Shown in pieces: positions 11,712-25,614 of a DNA stretch of 64,000 nucleotides. The position numbers were made by a program, and so were the translations under genes. The notes beneath the pieces were generated by a model. It was not told the origin of the DNA and made no database searches. It saw only the letters and a program-made list of their open reading frames with translations. The DNA comes from Beaufortia kweichowensis (Eukaryota > Chordata > Actinopteri > Cypriniformes > Gastromyzontidae). The stretch is taken from the NCBI GenBank assembly GCA_019155185.1, contig CM032808.1, positions 7,554,716 to 7,618,715 of the forward strand, read 5' to 3'. Each line of letters begins with the position of its first letter. The stretch's first letter is position 1.

Positions 11712-12472
11712 GTAAGTTGATTGTAGCCTACTTCCTTTTCTTTTCCCATGAGCTAAGCATAACTTAAGCACTACAGTAACAGTTTTTCATGGCTCCACAT
11801 CCTCCACAGTATAATGCACTTGTGCTCAGAAGTATATCTGTAGTTTAAAATCAAACACATCCAGTATTTAAAGTGTTCCTCGTGTTGCAAAAGTGAACGT
11901 TTTGGTGTTTTTTCAAGTTTCCTATTTTTGTTTTAAGCTTCGCATGTGTAAAGATTTGTAAAAAAGCATATTGGGAGCATAAATGTATTCATGGACACTA
12001 CTGGAGGCACTGCTGTTGTGTGTATGCTATTGCTTAACACTGGGATCAAACAGTTTGGTATGAATGAATTCATCACAAATGTTCAAACTCTCATTTGTTA
12101 TGATAGTTATTGCGTCACCGCCTCTGTGGTTATCAACTCCCTAAACATATCTGTGTTGAAATAATACAGAGTGAGATTACCAAAGCCCCCCTCAGAGGCA
12201 TCCATTTTAGTTGACAGTGAAGATGTGAGTCAGTACTGGAGAAATTATCTCATTACAAAGATAATGTCTCAGTTTCCTCGCTGCCATGCTTAGAGATTTG
12301 AAGTTTTTGAAAGCTCTGATCACTTTTATGCTACATTTTCAAGCACAAGACGGAGAAAAACAGAGAAATAATACAGTATTTGAAACTAAAAATGGGTCTT
12401 ATGTGGCATCGCTGTGAATCTTTTGGGCTTTTTATTTGTAGCAAAAGCACAACCCTGTTTGGTGCTAAATAG

Positions 12473-12649
12473 AGTTGCATTTATCAATTTGTAAGATGCT
12501 TTTATCCAAAGTGACTTACTGTGCATTTCAGGTATACTATACATATTTTACACACCTAATCTAAGACACCTTTTGTGTTTTCCTGGAATCATACACATGA
12601 TTTTGGTGTTCCTAGCACCATCCATTACCAACTGAGCTATAGGAACATG
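12473..12649 (-). mobile_element. tRNA-headed SINE, nearly full length
   Basis: Read on the minus strand it begins ttcctatagctcagttggta, which contains a match to the RNA polymerase III A box (TAGCTCAGTTGG). A diverged B-box region (tgtatgattcca) follows, and it ends with the fish SINE/LINE tail gtaagtcactttggataaaa and gcatcttac...ataaatgcaa. The order head, body, tail and the 177-bp length fit a tRNA-derived SINE. It is antisense to shisa9. Confidence 0.8.
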
Positions 12650-15600
12650 TCATTTATTAACTGTGCTGCTGTATTCTGGAGGGTTTTTTAGTTTGTTCTT
12701 TTATTCATCCTACTGTTCTGTGAATAAATTAAAGGAGTTACAGAGATACAGTGAAAAGTAAATAGTAATATTTACTATTTACTATATTTACAAAATAGTA
12801 CATTCTTAATACAGTATGTCAATAATGATAAACACAGAAAACAAGCCTGAGGTTATACACAGATTTTACTGAATATAATGTCAGTTCTGTCCTCTGTAAT
12901 AGAAAAAAAGACTTAGTTTTAGAGTAATTATGGCTAACCTCTTATTTAACAATCACAATCATTAGTCACATAGTACCAGCTCCTAATTCATAGACCAGAG
13001 TGTAATTATGTAGAATGCTATTAACCTCTGACCTCATGATATACCATCCTGTAGGCTACACATATAAGATAATGATTTCAAACAAAATGAACCGACGTAG
13101 AAGCTAAGAACAAGTAATTCCAAAGATTATGGAGAGGATTACTTAAACTCGAATTTGTCTGCGAGTTTTCTAACTCTGAAGTCGATCCATGAGTGGGAAA
13201 AACGGAGATCTTGCAATTAAAACGTAAAGATGTGTTTTAAAGCTTAAAGATATTTTAAACACGTAGCTGTTTAAATAAGATTTCCAATAGACGAGAGAAG
13301 AATAAGAAAAGAGAAACATGACTTTTCGTTCCTGTCTTTTAAAGAGGAATTTGAATCGACCTGTGATTGAGAAGATTATTAAATCCTGTCATTCTAGAAG
13401 TTGATACATTCTACATTTTAAATGACAGATGTGAGATTATTACTTTCAATATAAAGTATCAAAAAGACAAAGAGACTTTACACTTTTGCCATTAATATTT
13501 CAATGTATACAGTAGCTGGTCAGATCAGATTCTATATTTTACGATGTTTTCAAGATGCAGGGTGCAACATTTAATGAAATGCAATATGAACATTCTTAAT
13601 TTATTTTCTTGCTTATTGGTCACGAGAACTTTCGGTGGTCATCAGAGACTAACAGAGATGTAAAGATGCTTCTCCATTTACCTGCATTCTTTTACTGACA
13701 AAATCACGAGAAATAATGCAAATGCTTACCCACAGTGTGCTGAATGATCCCATCAAAAGGTCTCGTTACCTCACCGAGAGTGCAAAATTACTAGACATTT
13801 ATTCGCTATGAGCCACAATTCTGATGGATACAATGCTGTGCTCCATTACCATCACAGCTTGGGATTACGAGAGTACCCATGGCATTAGAAAGAAAGAAAG
13901 AAGAATTGAAAATAGAATCCCTTATATTTTTTGGTCATGCCTTGAAATACTCAAGAGAAAAGCCCAGTGTGATTTCTATTATTTTACAGTATATAATGTT
14001 AAATTATGCATGCCAGTGACCTGAATCGTGTAGATTTACGATCTACAGTTACATGAATGCAGATCAAGCGGGGCTTTTAACAACGTCACAGCTCAAACTA
14101 AATACCTTAACAGGGTCTCCCAATAGAAACACTATAAATCTATTAGCCTGTATTCATTTTAATTATGTGAAAGCACAAACATCTGAATTAACAATATATC
14201 AAAAACCATCAGGTTTTTCTACCAACCTTAAGTCATGTACAAGCAGAGACTATTTTAAAATAGAAAGTATTTTACTGCTGTACTGTTTTAAAGCTTATTA
14301 CATTCTTTTCCCGTATGATTCATCTTCCTGTGGACACTATTTGCAACAAGTCCATTTACAGTAAATTGTCGTAGCTCACTCCTAGTTCAAGCTTGTTACA
14401 GTATGTTTTATAATGGAAATATTTTGCCGGTTTGATGCTTCCCAGCAAGTCAACCTGACACCCAAACATAAAAATTCTCTTATCTTTAATCACCCACATG
14501 CCGTGTGTATTTGACTTTCTTTGTTCAGCTGAACAAAGTTATTTAAAATAATATGCTGTTTCTCCTTGTCTTTGTAATGCCATTTGATGGTCCTGAAAGC
14601 ATCTATTAAGCAATCCAGTACAGCTCCAGTAGATAAATCAATGATGGGTTTTTGTAAAAAAATAATATTTCAAACTTTTATATAAAAGTATAAATATTTG
14701 CTTCGGGTAATGGTTGTAAGCATGTTAACAGGAGAATTGAGCTCTGATGTAAGCCTTGACCTCTGACCTTTTGAATAATTTTGGTGTATCATAAGGCTAT
14801 CATGTTATTTTAACATGTTTTAAATTACATCAGATGGTCACGTTAATTTGTAATTAAACAAGATTACATCTTAAAATGCAAATATTAGAGATTATATAAG
14901 ATTCTTGTGTGAGTGTGTGACTTTTAGAAACAGCTTTTGCTTTAAAAACAGCTTTTGCCATAACCAAATAAGCAAAGCAACCAGCATGAGCCCTTCATGA
15001 TAATGTAAAACTAAGTTATGTAATGTTTGAATTTGTTTCGAGCTTTGCCATTTAAAATCATTTTAGTTCTAGTTGTGGATGCTGTTTGACCATGCATTGC
15101 TATGCTACATTTATAATATAGCACAAAAAAGACCCAAAAGTACCCAAAGCCAATGGTTATTTTTGTTGCATAGCAACATTCTGTTACAGTTTGTCATATT
15201 TCAGCAGAATAATGGCACTGAATGACTAATAATCAGTGTGTGTATTTAATTAATGATGTAATGTTTTTTAATTTTTATTTTGTGCTAACCATTTTATAAA
15301 TCACTTGGGTTGCAACACCCTTCAGCCATTCATTTAAAATTATAATTATTTATCTTAAAATTATGAAACAAAAACACATTACAGCTTCAGTCCTATTGAA
15401 CTGAAAATAAAAGATGTGTCAGTTTAATATTTAATCTCTGCAAAGAAAAATATTTTAGATGAAAGAATAACTGTTATTTAAACTAGTTATAGTCTTGTTT
15501 TAAAATCATAAACAGTAAATAAAACTATGTTAAGGTCTTAATCTTTTCAGGAGTGCTTTGATTTTGTAGTCTTCTGTTATTGTAAAGCGTTTTCTGCTTT

Positions 15601-15694
15601 TTTTCCAATAATAACACTACTATAAATAATCCAGTGAAAGACGTTTTTCTTTCATTTTTTTCTCTCTCTAAGCTGATGTAAGCATTACTTATGG

Positions 15695-16210
15695 GTGAGA
15701 ACAAAGTGTGTGTTGCCCATAACAATAAATTACGGCAACTTAACCAAAGCACCATCCAATCCTCTCACCCGTGCTATGGTTCATGCAGGCGGCATATTTC
15801 TATTGGTCAACATTGGTACCCACCATGGCTGTCATGCTACGGTGACAGCAACTCCCCCACCGGGATTGCATTCAGGTCAGCCTGGTCTCCCCACGCTCAG
15901 AAAACTCCACCAAGGAGAACTGGCTCTGATTTCACACCCAGAGGACAGACTGGCAACCTATTTCCTCCTAGCAGCCGACACACTGGGGGAACAGGGACAT
16001 GTGGCCATCTCATGTGCGTCACTGAACAGCACTCATACAGGTCTGCTACTTGATGCCAATGCTAAATTTACTTCATTAATTAACTTTCCTTGTCACAAGA
16101 AAATACCAGTACGCTCCAATCAGTATAGGCACAAGGGTAAGAAGTACATGAATGGTGAGAGATTGTTTTTGCAAGAAGATAATAGGTACCATTTATTCAA
16201 GATGCAGTAA
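15695..16210 (+). other. Unassigned 171-codon open frame in shisa9 intron 2
   Basis: An uninterrupted 516-nt frame from ATG to TAA, with a second open frame of 120 codons overlapping it (15691-16053). The 5' two-thirds is richer in G+C than the surrounding intron. A strong polypyrimidine-AG (ctctctctaag) lies just upstream at about 15660-15671. The translation (starting MRTKCVLPITINYGNL) has no domain, signal peptide or repeat that I recognise and no similarity to Shisa tails. It could be a conserved non-coding block, an old transposon piece, a lncRNA exon or chance; coding status is not claimed. Confidence 0.25.
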
Positions 16211-16590
16211 AAAAGCTCTGCTTAATTGTTGAAATGGAAGAAGTTATCTTTATCACAGCTAGACTCACCATTTCATTCAGATTAAGATGATCCATGATAA
16301 ATGGTAGAGCAGTATAAAATTTCTAAATTGCTTCCTTCCCCTTCATTAAGCACTTTATATCGTTGCCTACATATATGCAAATGTACCATTTTACCATCAC
16401 AATTCATCTGGTAGATCTCTGAAACTCAATAAACATGCATTATGTATCACAGATTAGTTTAACACACTTTAATGTGATTATTTTGCAGGAGCCACCTTCT
16501 CATCTTACTAATATTTCAAAAGCGTTATTAAAAATAGATAATTGCAGAAACATATATCAGTTACTAATAGCTGATGAATGCTTTAAGATT

Positions 16591-16905
16591 TTAACCTGAT
16601 AACAGTCACAGCACAAATTTAGTATACACATAAAAATAACTACCTTTTTTCATTTTTAGATATTAGATATTTTTTCAAACATTTGTAAGTCTTTAAAAAT
16701 ATATATTTTAGGTATTTTTATTAATAACAGTAACATTTTTTGAAATTGTTATTTTTGTTTATGTTTATTGTTTATTGAGTTTTATACCTGTCCATCAATT
16801 TTTAGTTTGTCATAATTAGAATAAAATTCAACAATGAAATATTAAAGATAATAGGAATATAACATAGGCGTTCCTCCTGAGGAACGGTGACAGTTAACAG
16901 GTTAA
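16591..16905 (+). mobile_element. TTAA-flanked MITE (piggyBac-like), intact copy
   Basis: A 315-bp unit that starts TTAA-CCTGATAACAGTC and ends GACAGTTAACAGG-TTAA. These are imperfect terminal inverted repeats of about 13 bp beginning CC, directly bordered on both sides by TTAA. TTAA target duplications and CCY termini are the hallmark of the piggyBac superfamily. The AT-rich interior has no transposase, so it is non-autonomous. Related copies in the window are at about 4411, 20460, 24638, 26503 and 45205. Confidence 0.7.
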
Positions 16906-17231
16906 GAAGCAAAGATACTGCAGAGAGACAGTAGGAAACCTGTCTGAATGTTATTGATCCAAAGAGGTTTTATTTTGCTCTACTGCATGAAAACTATTGT
17001 TGAGATGTCCATCTACCTGGACAAAATGATTTTTCCGAGACACATAACACACATGGTGTTAAAATGATACCAAAGACAACTTCATTGCATTACAAAATAT
17101 TAAATATAAAAAAATGAATCCACATTAAAAGCACATAAAATAACAGTAAAATAAATATATTTTTCTATTTTATTAAGAACAAATCTAACAAATTTGAGCA
17201 TGGTTTGAAATATTTTTAATTTTCACTTTTA

Positions 17232-17290
17232 AATTACATTTATTTATTTACCAGACGCTTTTATCCAAAGCAATTTACAATTTGAGGAAA
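17232..17290 (-). repeat. SINE/LINE tail fragment
   Basis: Contains ccagacgcttttatccaaag followed by caatttacaa, the reverse complement of the 3' tail shared by the SINEs in this window (ttggataaaagcgtctgg). No tRNA-like head adjoins it, so only the tail survives. Confidence 0.6.
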
Positions 17291-17904
17291 ACAACAAGTG
17301 ATTCATCTTTAAAAAGGCACAATCATGGCAGTAATCATGCCACTATCAGTGCCAGTAATACAACGTTTCAGCTACAACGTTCAGATTATATAAACCAGTA
17401 AACAATAAAATAAGGAAAAGAGAGAAATAGACAGATGTAAATGTAATCTTCTTAAGGAGGTTATGACATTTTATCTGGACAACAAGGCAAAATGAAAAGC
17501 TATAGAAGATGTTTTTTCCAGTTATGAGGCTGACAGTTCAGCTGCTATTAAACTGCATTCAATCCAGACTGTCTTTGTCACCTATAGATGCCATTCATGT
17601 ATGCATTGATTTCAATCAGTCCTTGTGGCTTTTCTGTTATTTCCTCCGGCATGACTGATTGTGTGTGTTAGCATGGAGGACATGCTCATACTAGCATAAA
17701 TACACAGAATCACACACACATAGTCTTCAATCTTCAGATCAACACACCACTGCCCAAATATTATGCATAATTTATTTCATGTAGCACTCAGCAGTGAGGG
17801 AAAATGACAGATTAATGTATTTGCCGCAGAACGCTTAGCACCTCACGACTGTTTATCATTTGACATGACACAAATGGGAATCATTTTTGTTTACTTTCTG
17901 ATCA

Positions 17905-17975
17905 ATCTGATGCATTTATTTATTTATTTGGCAAACTCTTTTATGCGAAGGAACCTACATTGCTTTCAAGGCTCA
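17905..17975 (-). repeat. Diverged SINE/LINE tail fragment
   Basis: The run atttatttatttatttggca, then aactcttttatgcgaaggaa and cctacattg, parallels the reverse-complement SINE tail (ttggcagacgcttttatcc, aaagcgacttac), with several mismatches. An old, headless remnant. Confidence 0.45.
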
Positions 17976-18529
17976 TTTTTGATTTTTGAGTTGCCAGCGC
18001 TATGTTCCACTTTTTAAGCTACAAGGACGCTAAAGTGACTAAATGTAAATGTGGAGCAGAGTGTAGACAGAGGAGATCCAAATGCAGTTTTGCAGCAAAT
18101 AAACAGGCAGATTAAGTACAGGTCAAATGGAGTGCACTTTAATGCTAACAGTAAACATGGATGAGTGCCACTCCATCAAGCACTACAGCGAAAATGACTA
18201 TTTGTTTGTGATTGAATTCTTATCTCATTAAATTTCATTCCAAACAGCAGGGGCAGGACATAGGTCGAAAATTTGTTATGGAGGCAGGCTTGCGATGTTA
18301 TTCAGATTTGATGGTGATGGGAAAGTTTCCCCAGTGGAAATAATTGGCATAATTGCATGACAGGTGTTACACTGGATGAATCTGATGATCAGTGGTTTGA
18401 AACAATAGACTTGTGTGAATATGTAAGAGATTTTATTACATCTCAGGAGCATAATAAGTTAAGTTTTAATGCAGCCTTGTCATGTAAATCAGTATTACAC
18501 AGTAGAATATATACTGTTCATATTGTACA

Positions 18530-18735
18530 TACAGTACGGTTCAAAAGTTTAGGATTTCACCCCAGGATGATTTTATGCAGTTTTGAAGGAATTCCCATTT
18601 GTTCTGAGCTCTAATTGGCTGCTAAGAATATTTTGTTAAATAACTTTTGATATGTTTTTTAATGTTTTTAAATGAAAGAAATTACTATGTTGGCACAATT
18701 ATATAAAAACTGATTTCAGACTTTTTGAAGGATTT
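18530..18735 (+). repeat. Probable interspersed repeat with 'ggttcaaaagttt' end
   Basis: It begins acagtacggttcaaaagttt, a terminal word I recognise from many dispersed copies in teleost genomes, and continues into an AT-rich body with atttcagactttttgaagg. There is only one copy in the window and the far end is undefined, so family and limits are uncertain. Confidence 0.3.
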
Positions 18736-20459
18736 TTATTTAAGTAACCGTAAAGGTGTGATCAACAGTGCACAGACAAGCAAACACATATATGAATGTG
18801 ACATTTAAACGTATTTGTTTAGCAATCATTAGCAACCAAAATAGTGAAGGTTTGGAACTTGGAGGAACAGATGTTAGGTTACCTGATAAACAAACCTACA
18901 AAACAGGCATACTTACATGCTGTTCTCATAAATTATGTTTATCATATTAATGGATGTTTTCTGTAAGCTGTCCCATATGTACTGACATATACATCACAAG
19001 TGTATTTCCCACTAATCCTGCCTTGATGTATAATTTTCATAAGCTCCTCATCTCCTAAATTCTCATGCTCTCCATCTGCAAAAGAGCTTGAAACCTTGCT
19101 CAAACAAATCTTGAGGTTCCTTATGGGATTACCCTTTAAATGGATTCTCCACCCTTGGAAGAACAGCATGCCTTAGCATTAGTTTTTATCTAACAAAATA
19201 AGATCGATTGCTTTGCAGCACCATTTGTCCATTATACTGCTGTCACACAGTCTCATATCCTGCAATGAAGTTTCTAAGCTAAATAAAAAGAGAGCGATGT
19301 CTGGAAGAGGATGGAGTCATATGTGTATATGGTGCTCTGTCTGGACTTTGTAAATATGATCAGTAGATTTGATGTGATAAGTTCAGTGACAACCAAATAT
19401 GGAAATACTTTTCATAGGAGCAGCTCTGAACTATGTAAATAATAAAATGAAAAAAAAAATGAAATTTAGAGACTTGGGGCATCCAGTGTCAGCCAAGGAA
19501 ACATTTCTTGCTAGGACACAAATAATATGATTGACATCCAATATAAATATATATATATATTTACATTTACTATACAGTTTAGACAGCCTAAATCAATCAA
19601 GCATGTCTTAAAGATTACAATTTATATGTCACAACAAAAATGTCACTAGTTTCTACCAAGTGGCAAAGTTCAATAACCTAATATGACCTCACAGTCCATA
19701 GTTTTAGTGATAAAGACAGCATGTGTCACAAGCCCGAAAACAATGAGTGACTCGTAGGCAATGATACTTGACATCTGGCAATAACTGTGCTCTTCTCTTC
19801 CTGCCATGACTGCATTTTGCTAATGTCAAGAGCAAGTGGCAGACACACAGAGAACAGTTCTCTCTGATTTGCAGCAGATATCACTAGTGAGCTCATGTGC
19901 CCTTCTACCGCTTCCATCCCAGAGGGATGTGCATCTCCTGAAATACCCTCCTGCATCTTTAATGAGAAACTGGAAAGGTATCTTATAGTCACATTGTTGA
20001 CTTGTACTCTATGTGCTTTGTGATAACCTTGACACTTTTAACCCTGAGTCTGGGGATTTGTTAGACACCCAGCAGCCGGATGACGCGCAGATAAATCGTA
20101 GTAATGTATTAATAGTAGTAAACGAACGGGTTTTTGCATCAGACAGGTGCGAGGCATGATTGACAGGCAGGTGGTTATGCAGATGCAAACAGGTTTTTCA
20201 CTGCTTGTGAAATCCAAAATGGTCTTTTTGTTGCGTTTTCACTCTACCTATGTCAACAAGACCCTGGGGTGAATCTGTAAACAGTTTTTATTTCACTCAC
20301 ACCTGCAAACTACTTTGCAGGCACTAAATGCAATGCAAAATGAATGCAATCCAGGCATTGAAATAACGTGATGAATGACTTGAGTAATGGGTAACACTTT
20401 ATTTTGAAAACTAAACTATAAGTTACTTTGCAACTTTATGTGAACTAACTCTTTAAGTT

Positions 20460-20701
20460 AATCTATTAAGAGTATTTTTTTATATGAGGTATTTTTATAA
20501 ATTACAGTAACATTGACATTTTTTAATAATTTTTTTGTTTATGTTTATTGTTATGGAAATTTATCATATATTTGATCAATTTAATCAATACCTTCCCATT
20601 AATTTTATAGTTTTAATCATGTGAAACATGATTAGATTCAACTATTAAATATTAAAGTGAATAGTGAAATAACAAAGGAACGGTGACAGTAATTAGGTTA
20701 A
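20460..20701 (+). mobile_element. TTAA-type MITE, 5'-degraded copy
   Basis: The interior shares ggtatttttataaattacag, taacattga, tttttttgtttatgtttatt and gaacggtgacag with the intact element at 16591-16905. It ends gacagtaattagg-TTAA, a mutated terminal repeat with the TTAA border retained. The left terminus is unrecognisable. Confidence 0.6.
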
Positions 20702-23700
20702 TGATTGCGCCATATTATTTGCTTTTCACATTAAAGACCTTGGTAAGCCGGTGGCCAAATAAATTATATTTTCTGTTCATGATGATATAAGTGAACAAAT
20801 GATGATCAAATAATGACCAAATGATGGAGTAGTGCATTATAACAAGTCATATCCAGACATGTGATGTGGACAAGCACACTTTTGGCATTTTAAAGAGCTG
20901 ATCCAGCTGCAAAGATTTTAGTGGTGGAATACTACTATACTACCCAAATGTCTTATTTATTGTCTTTCTCAAAACACTAGAGGTTAACTCTTATACCACA
21001 TCCATCATTCGTCTAACAAGCGCTGATGGATCTCAGTGGTGACATTTTGCAACTCAGCACCTGCAATAAACATAGATACAGTACTGTACTACTGCAGTTC
21101 TATTCATTTGATGGCTATCCTCCTCAATGAAGTACTTCTCAGAGCGGGGAATTGTCATACTCTTCTTGTCAGAAATTGTGTAACAGAGCTTTTAAAAGCA
21201 CAAGTAATCGTTTTCCTTAATACGCAGCATCCTATTATGATAGCCCAGCACGCAAACCCGCAGAGCTGTCCAGGAATGCAGCGTCTGCCAGTGTTTATCT
21301 GCTGTTTCAGACACGCAGAAGGCTGCTGACCCAGATACATGAAGGAAAATACCCGTGCATAACTTAAGGTGCTACATCTAATAAAAGCCTCTTTTTTAGG
21401 CCAATAAAGTATTAAATAGGGTGCTGGAACGGAGACAGGGTGAATGACAAGAAGCAAGCCGTGCTCTGCAAACACTTGCGTTCTTTTGAAAGAGAAGGAT
21501 GCTTTTCGATGAATTATATTTTGTATGGTTCTTTATCTGACTCAGTGTAGCATTTTATCAGTAATATTCAGGTGCTGGAACTGCACTTACATAATACAAG
21601 CAAACACACACATATTTTACTTATAACAGATTACTGTATATGTCCAATACCTGAACTTGAACACATTAGACAAAAAGTCTTGTTTCTTTATTAATGCGTT
21701 CCATCAAAGTGATAAATGATCTGCTTTTAATCTAGACAGATGTTTACAAAGGCACACATTCATCTATCATCGTGAGACATTATCTTGCAGGAGTCAGGAG
21801 CTTTGATATGAAATAAATTGTGTCTATTCTTCTGCAGACTTGCTAATTACATCAAAGCCAAGTTGTTTTGTAATTTATCGAATCTGAATCATTTTCATTT
21901 CTGCATGTCTGATTCCCATTTTTATTGTTTCCGCCACTGTTGAAGTGTACATCATTTTTTAAATGTTTAATTTCATGCATTGCATGAAAGCAGTAGTGAT
22001 TTTTACAACCAATCAAAAGATCTCCACATGATCTTTTCACTTTGAACGTGTCTCGTCTTCTGGCTGACTTTGAGTTTTTGCAGTGTAACAATATGCTGAC
22101 ATTTGTGGAGTGTTGCTAATGACTCTGTGTGGATTTCTGTGGTGTTCTCTCATGAGAGGCAGCATCCTGCATGTCTAATGAGCTCTGGTGAACAAATAAG
22201 CATATGGAGTGGATAATGAGGACATCAGTGTTTATAACACCAAGCAGCCCAATCTCACACTTTCTTAGAGTTGGCAACACTTACATTAAACATAAATTAC
22301 ACTGTATGTTATATTATTTGTGTAATATTGTGAACCCTATTGATATCTTTATCCCATGATTCCTGTGAAAGTTCCTCTCCACATGTACTTTTGTGTCTGG
22401 TTTAGCATTAGTGTAAAAAGCACTCATTATTTCGCTCCTCTCATCATGTGGCATGGAATAGTTGTAAACAGGAAGCAAAAGGTCTTGCTGTTCACTGGCC
22501 CGACACGAAATACAAAACCTTTATTTTTTATTATTAAGTGCTGACGTGATCTGTGGTTTGCGATGGAAAAACCTACATGTCTAACAATGGACACGAGTTA
22601 ATTTATACCTAAATAACTTGTGCTCTTTGATATTTGATATCAGTCAAAAATAGCTGGATGATAAAATGCAAAAAAAAAAAACATTTTACAAATTCTACAC
22701 TGTACAAATCCACATTAAAAATAATATTTTACTCATTTTTTAACTTGTAACTTCTAAAATGTTTTCAATGATGCCATGGAGTTGTATGTCTGAATGTTGA
22801 ATTACTTTTGTAGAGAAAAAATAATAAAAGCTAATCAAGTAACTTAAGTAAATTATGTTGCAGGAAAAGTAAATGTATAATTTTGTTTTTTTATACTGAC
22901 TTTTATACTATTAATCCACAACATGTTGCGAATAAAGATTATTTTGTTGACTGGACTTTAATACTTAAGTATAGAAAGTTCCCAGCATGCATTGCAGCAT
23001 GTTATATTAGTGTATGTGGTTACTATTATTAAAAAGGATTACTGTTTTATTGTTTGCTGACTTTATTTTATTATGTTGTAGTTGTAACTGTTATTTGTGT
23101 GTTGTATGTTTTTAATGAGTGATGTTTATTGATTATCACCACGATTGGGGTTTGTGTGTTCAGTGTTGATGTCTAAGTTACATGAAGAGTCTAAGAAGTT
23201 GTCTAAGAACTATTTGGTCCCAGAAATGAATAAACTTTTCATTTTATTTTCAGCATCAAAAAATGAAATGAAAATTGAAAATCATTTGTGACCTTACAAG
23301 TAACTTTTTCGGCACCTCTCTCTACTGCACTTCCCTCCGTCCCACTTTTATACGCACAATAAAGATGTAAAGACTATAAAACGTGAGAATGACTGTCTAC
23401 TAAAAACCATAACCAACCCAGTCCTTATCACACTGCAGTCCAGTATAAAGCTAGGCATTATCCATCCTTTGCTAACAATCACTCATTAATGTGTGTATAT
23501 GTTTTCTTCTTCTGCAGTCTACTGGAAACTGGTATTTAACAACACAAAACAAACACTGAAGTTCCGTCGATTGCAAACACTGAGCTTGCTTTAGCATGTG
23601 GGTGGTAAAAACCATACAAGAGACGGGCTGCATTCACTGCAAACAGAGCACAAATGGTTGCGTTGCCATGACGAGAGAGATAGCACGAGAAGAAGATGGT

Positions 23701-24637
23701 GTAAAGACAATTTGCAACCAAACACTTGGGAGGAAGTTCTCCCGGTGGAGATGAGTCAGCTTCTTACACAAAACAAAACAAACACAGAGATACCCAGTAA
23801 ATTGAATAGAAGCGAGCATGGGATCACTCCCACCTATCTGCTACTTCTGTCAAATATTCAAGAGAGTAGGACGCAAAATCTGTGGTGTACAAAATGAACA
23901 GCATGTATAGTTAACAGGAACGTTTTGGCACCCCTAAAAATTTAACTAATGTTTTTAAAAAGAGGGTGCTTATCATTTGTTGTTGTTATTGTTGTTGTTG
24001 TGTAATGGTTAATTCCATACGGAGTATTTTCATATGAGTCTACAGACCTGAGAATAGTGAACAATCCATCTAATTAATTACAGATATTTGTCCATATGTC
24101 TTGATATTTTATGTTCATATTTGACCTTTAATATTTTGACCTTAAATTATAAAATGATAATAACAAAATAATAAAAGTTTTTTTTATTAAAGCGTAAAGC
24201 CAAAATTGTAAAAACGTTTTTGCGGGGTTTTTTTTCTGTTCATTTACATGACAACAGCATTTTGGGGACCCTAAAATTCAAGTGTTTTAATACAGGTTTT
24301 AAAGTTTTTAAATTTGAAAATGATACCATTACCCATGTGAAGTACAAAAATGCAAATTTGTGAAAACTGTGTTGTTCAGTCTATGGACGCATAGTGTTTC
24401 TTTACAAAGTGACACTGCCAACTACTGGCCTGGCATACATAATACAGCATTTTTAGTCGTATTTAGGGATCCATGTGATCATTTTGGCAACAGATGCCAA
24501 AATTTTGGAATCATTATTGTTATTGTTCAGTCTGTAGGAATGTGCACTATCCTTTCCATGTATCCATATTTGAACAATCCTGATGTAAAAGTATTATAAT
24601 TGTAGTGTGTAATGTATTATGTATTGACCTAAATGTA

Positions 24638-24936
24638 CTGCACATATTGAGAATATACATAAAAATGCCCTATCCAAACTATAATTTTTTTTTTATTTGA
24701 GATATTTTAATTGTTTTAATATATATATTAAAAAATAAAAATATCTGAATAATAATCTGAATAATAATCTGAATATTTTCATATTAAATAATAATATTTT
24801 AACATTCTTTTTTTGTTTATGTATACTGTTATGAATATTTGTCAAATATTTTTTTCTTGAGTCTTATATCTTTTCATCAATATGTAGTTTGTCATAAATA
24901 AATTAGAATTCAACTATACAATATTAAAGTGAATGA
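24638..24936 (+). mobile_element. TTAA-type MITE, copy lacking clear termini
   Basis: The left part (ctgcacatattgagaatata, then cataaaaat) matches the post-terminal segment of the copies at 26503 and 45440. The right part (tttttttgtttatgtatact, cttttcatcaatatgtagtttg, caactatacaatattaaagt) matches the 3' half of the 16591 copy. Neither TTAA-bordered end is preserved. Confidence 0.55.
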
Positions 24937-25499
24937 AAGAAAGTCAATGCTTTGGCAAAACAAAGCACAACAATTTACAGTATAATCTTCAACAAAACCC
25001 TGCATTATTAGGAAACATAACACCCCGACTTACTAATGTGCATACAGTAATCCATACAGTTTTCCAGAAGCGCTGTTGAGCACTAATCTGTGTTCTGTCT
25101 GCTGTGGTGTGACTCATTGCATGGCTCTCAGTACAGACGTGTGTCAGCAACCCTGCTGCAGGGCTAAGTGATTAATTAGTCACAACAGGAGCTCGGCGCT
25201 GACAGCTCTGCTACGCAGGTTACACCTCTTTCATCGTCATTCACCACTAACAATTCATCTCTGTGAACCAGAGGGAGTGAAGGGAGGAAATCAATGGGAC
25301 CGCTTGTATATACATATTATTGCTTATTCTGTGTCTGTCACTTCAAATTGGACCCAGTTGTGACATTTGAGGCATGCACACATCAAAAAGGCTTATTATC
25401 AGAATCACTCGGTTAAAATTTTCTTCCTTGTGTTCCTTTCATGGACCACATTAAACGCTTTAAGGTGTTGATTGCTTGTAGCTTTACTTGTATAATGTA

Positions 25500-25614
25500 T
25501 TACTACAGTAGCAACCGTAGGTTGTAGGTTTGAGTCCCCGGAAATTCACAGACCGATTAAAATGTACACCTTGAATGCTTGAAGGAAAAATGCGTCTGGC
25601 AAATGTGTAAATTT
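25500..25614 (+). repeat. SINE remnant just upstream of shisa9 exon 3
   Basis: A B-box-like ggtttgagtccccgg and a tail fragment aatgcgtctggcaaatgtgt are in the correct order and spacing for the same tRNA-headed SINE class. The A-box part is eroded. It ends 163 bp before the exon 3 acceptor. Confidence 0.5.

Noticed and set aside
12473..12649. tRNA-like A and B boxes that might mark a tRNA gene
   Set aside because: The cloverleaf cannot be completed (no matching acceptor stem) and the segment continues into a SINE tail. The same applies to 55944-56088, 61309-61436 and 26359-26460.
13824..14364. Two adjacent open frames of 66 and 103 codons in shisa9 intron 2
   Set aside because: Low-complexity AT-rich composition, no motifs, no Shisa similarity and no convincing splice context; consistent with chance frames.
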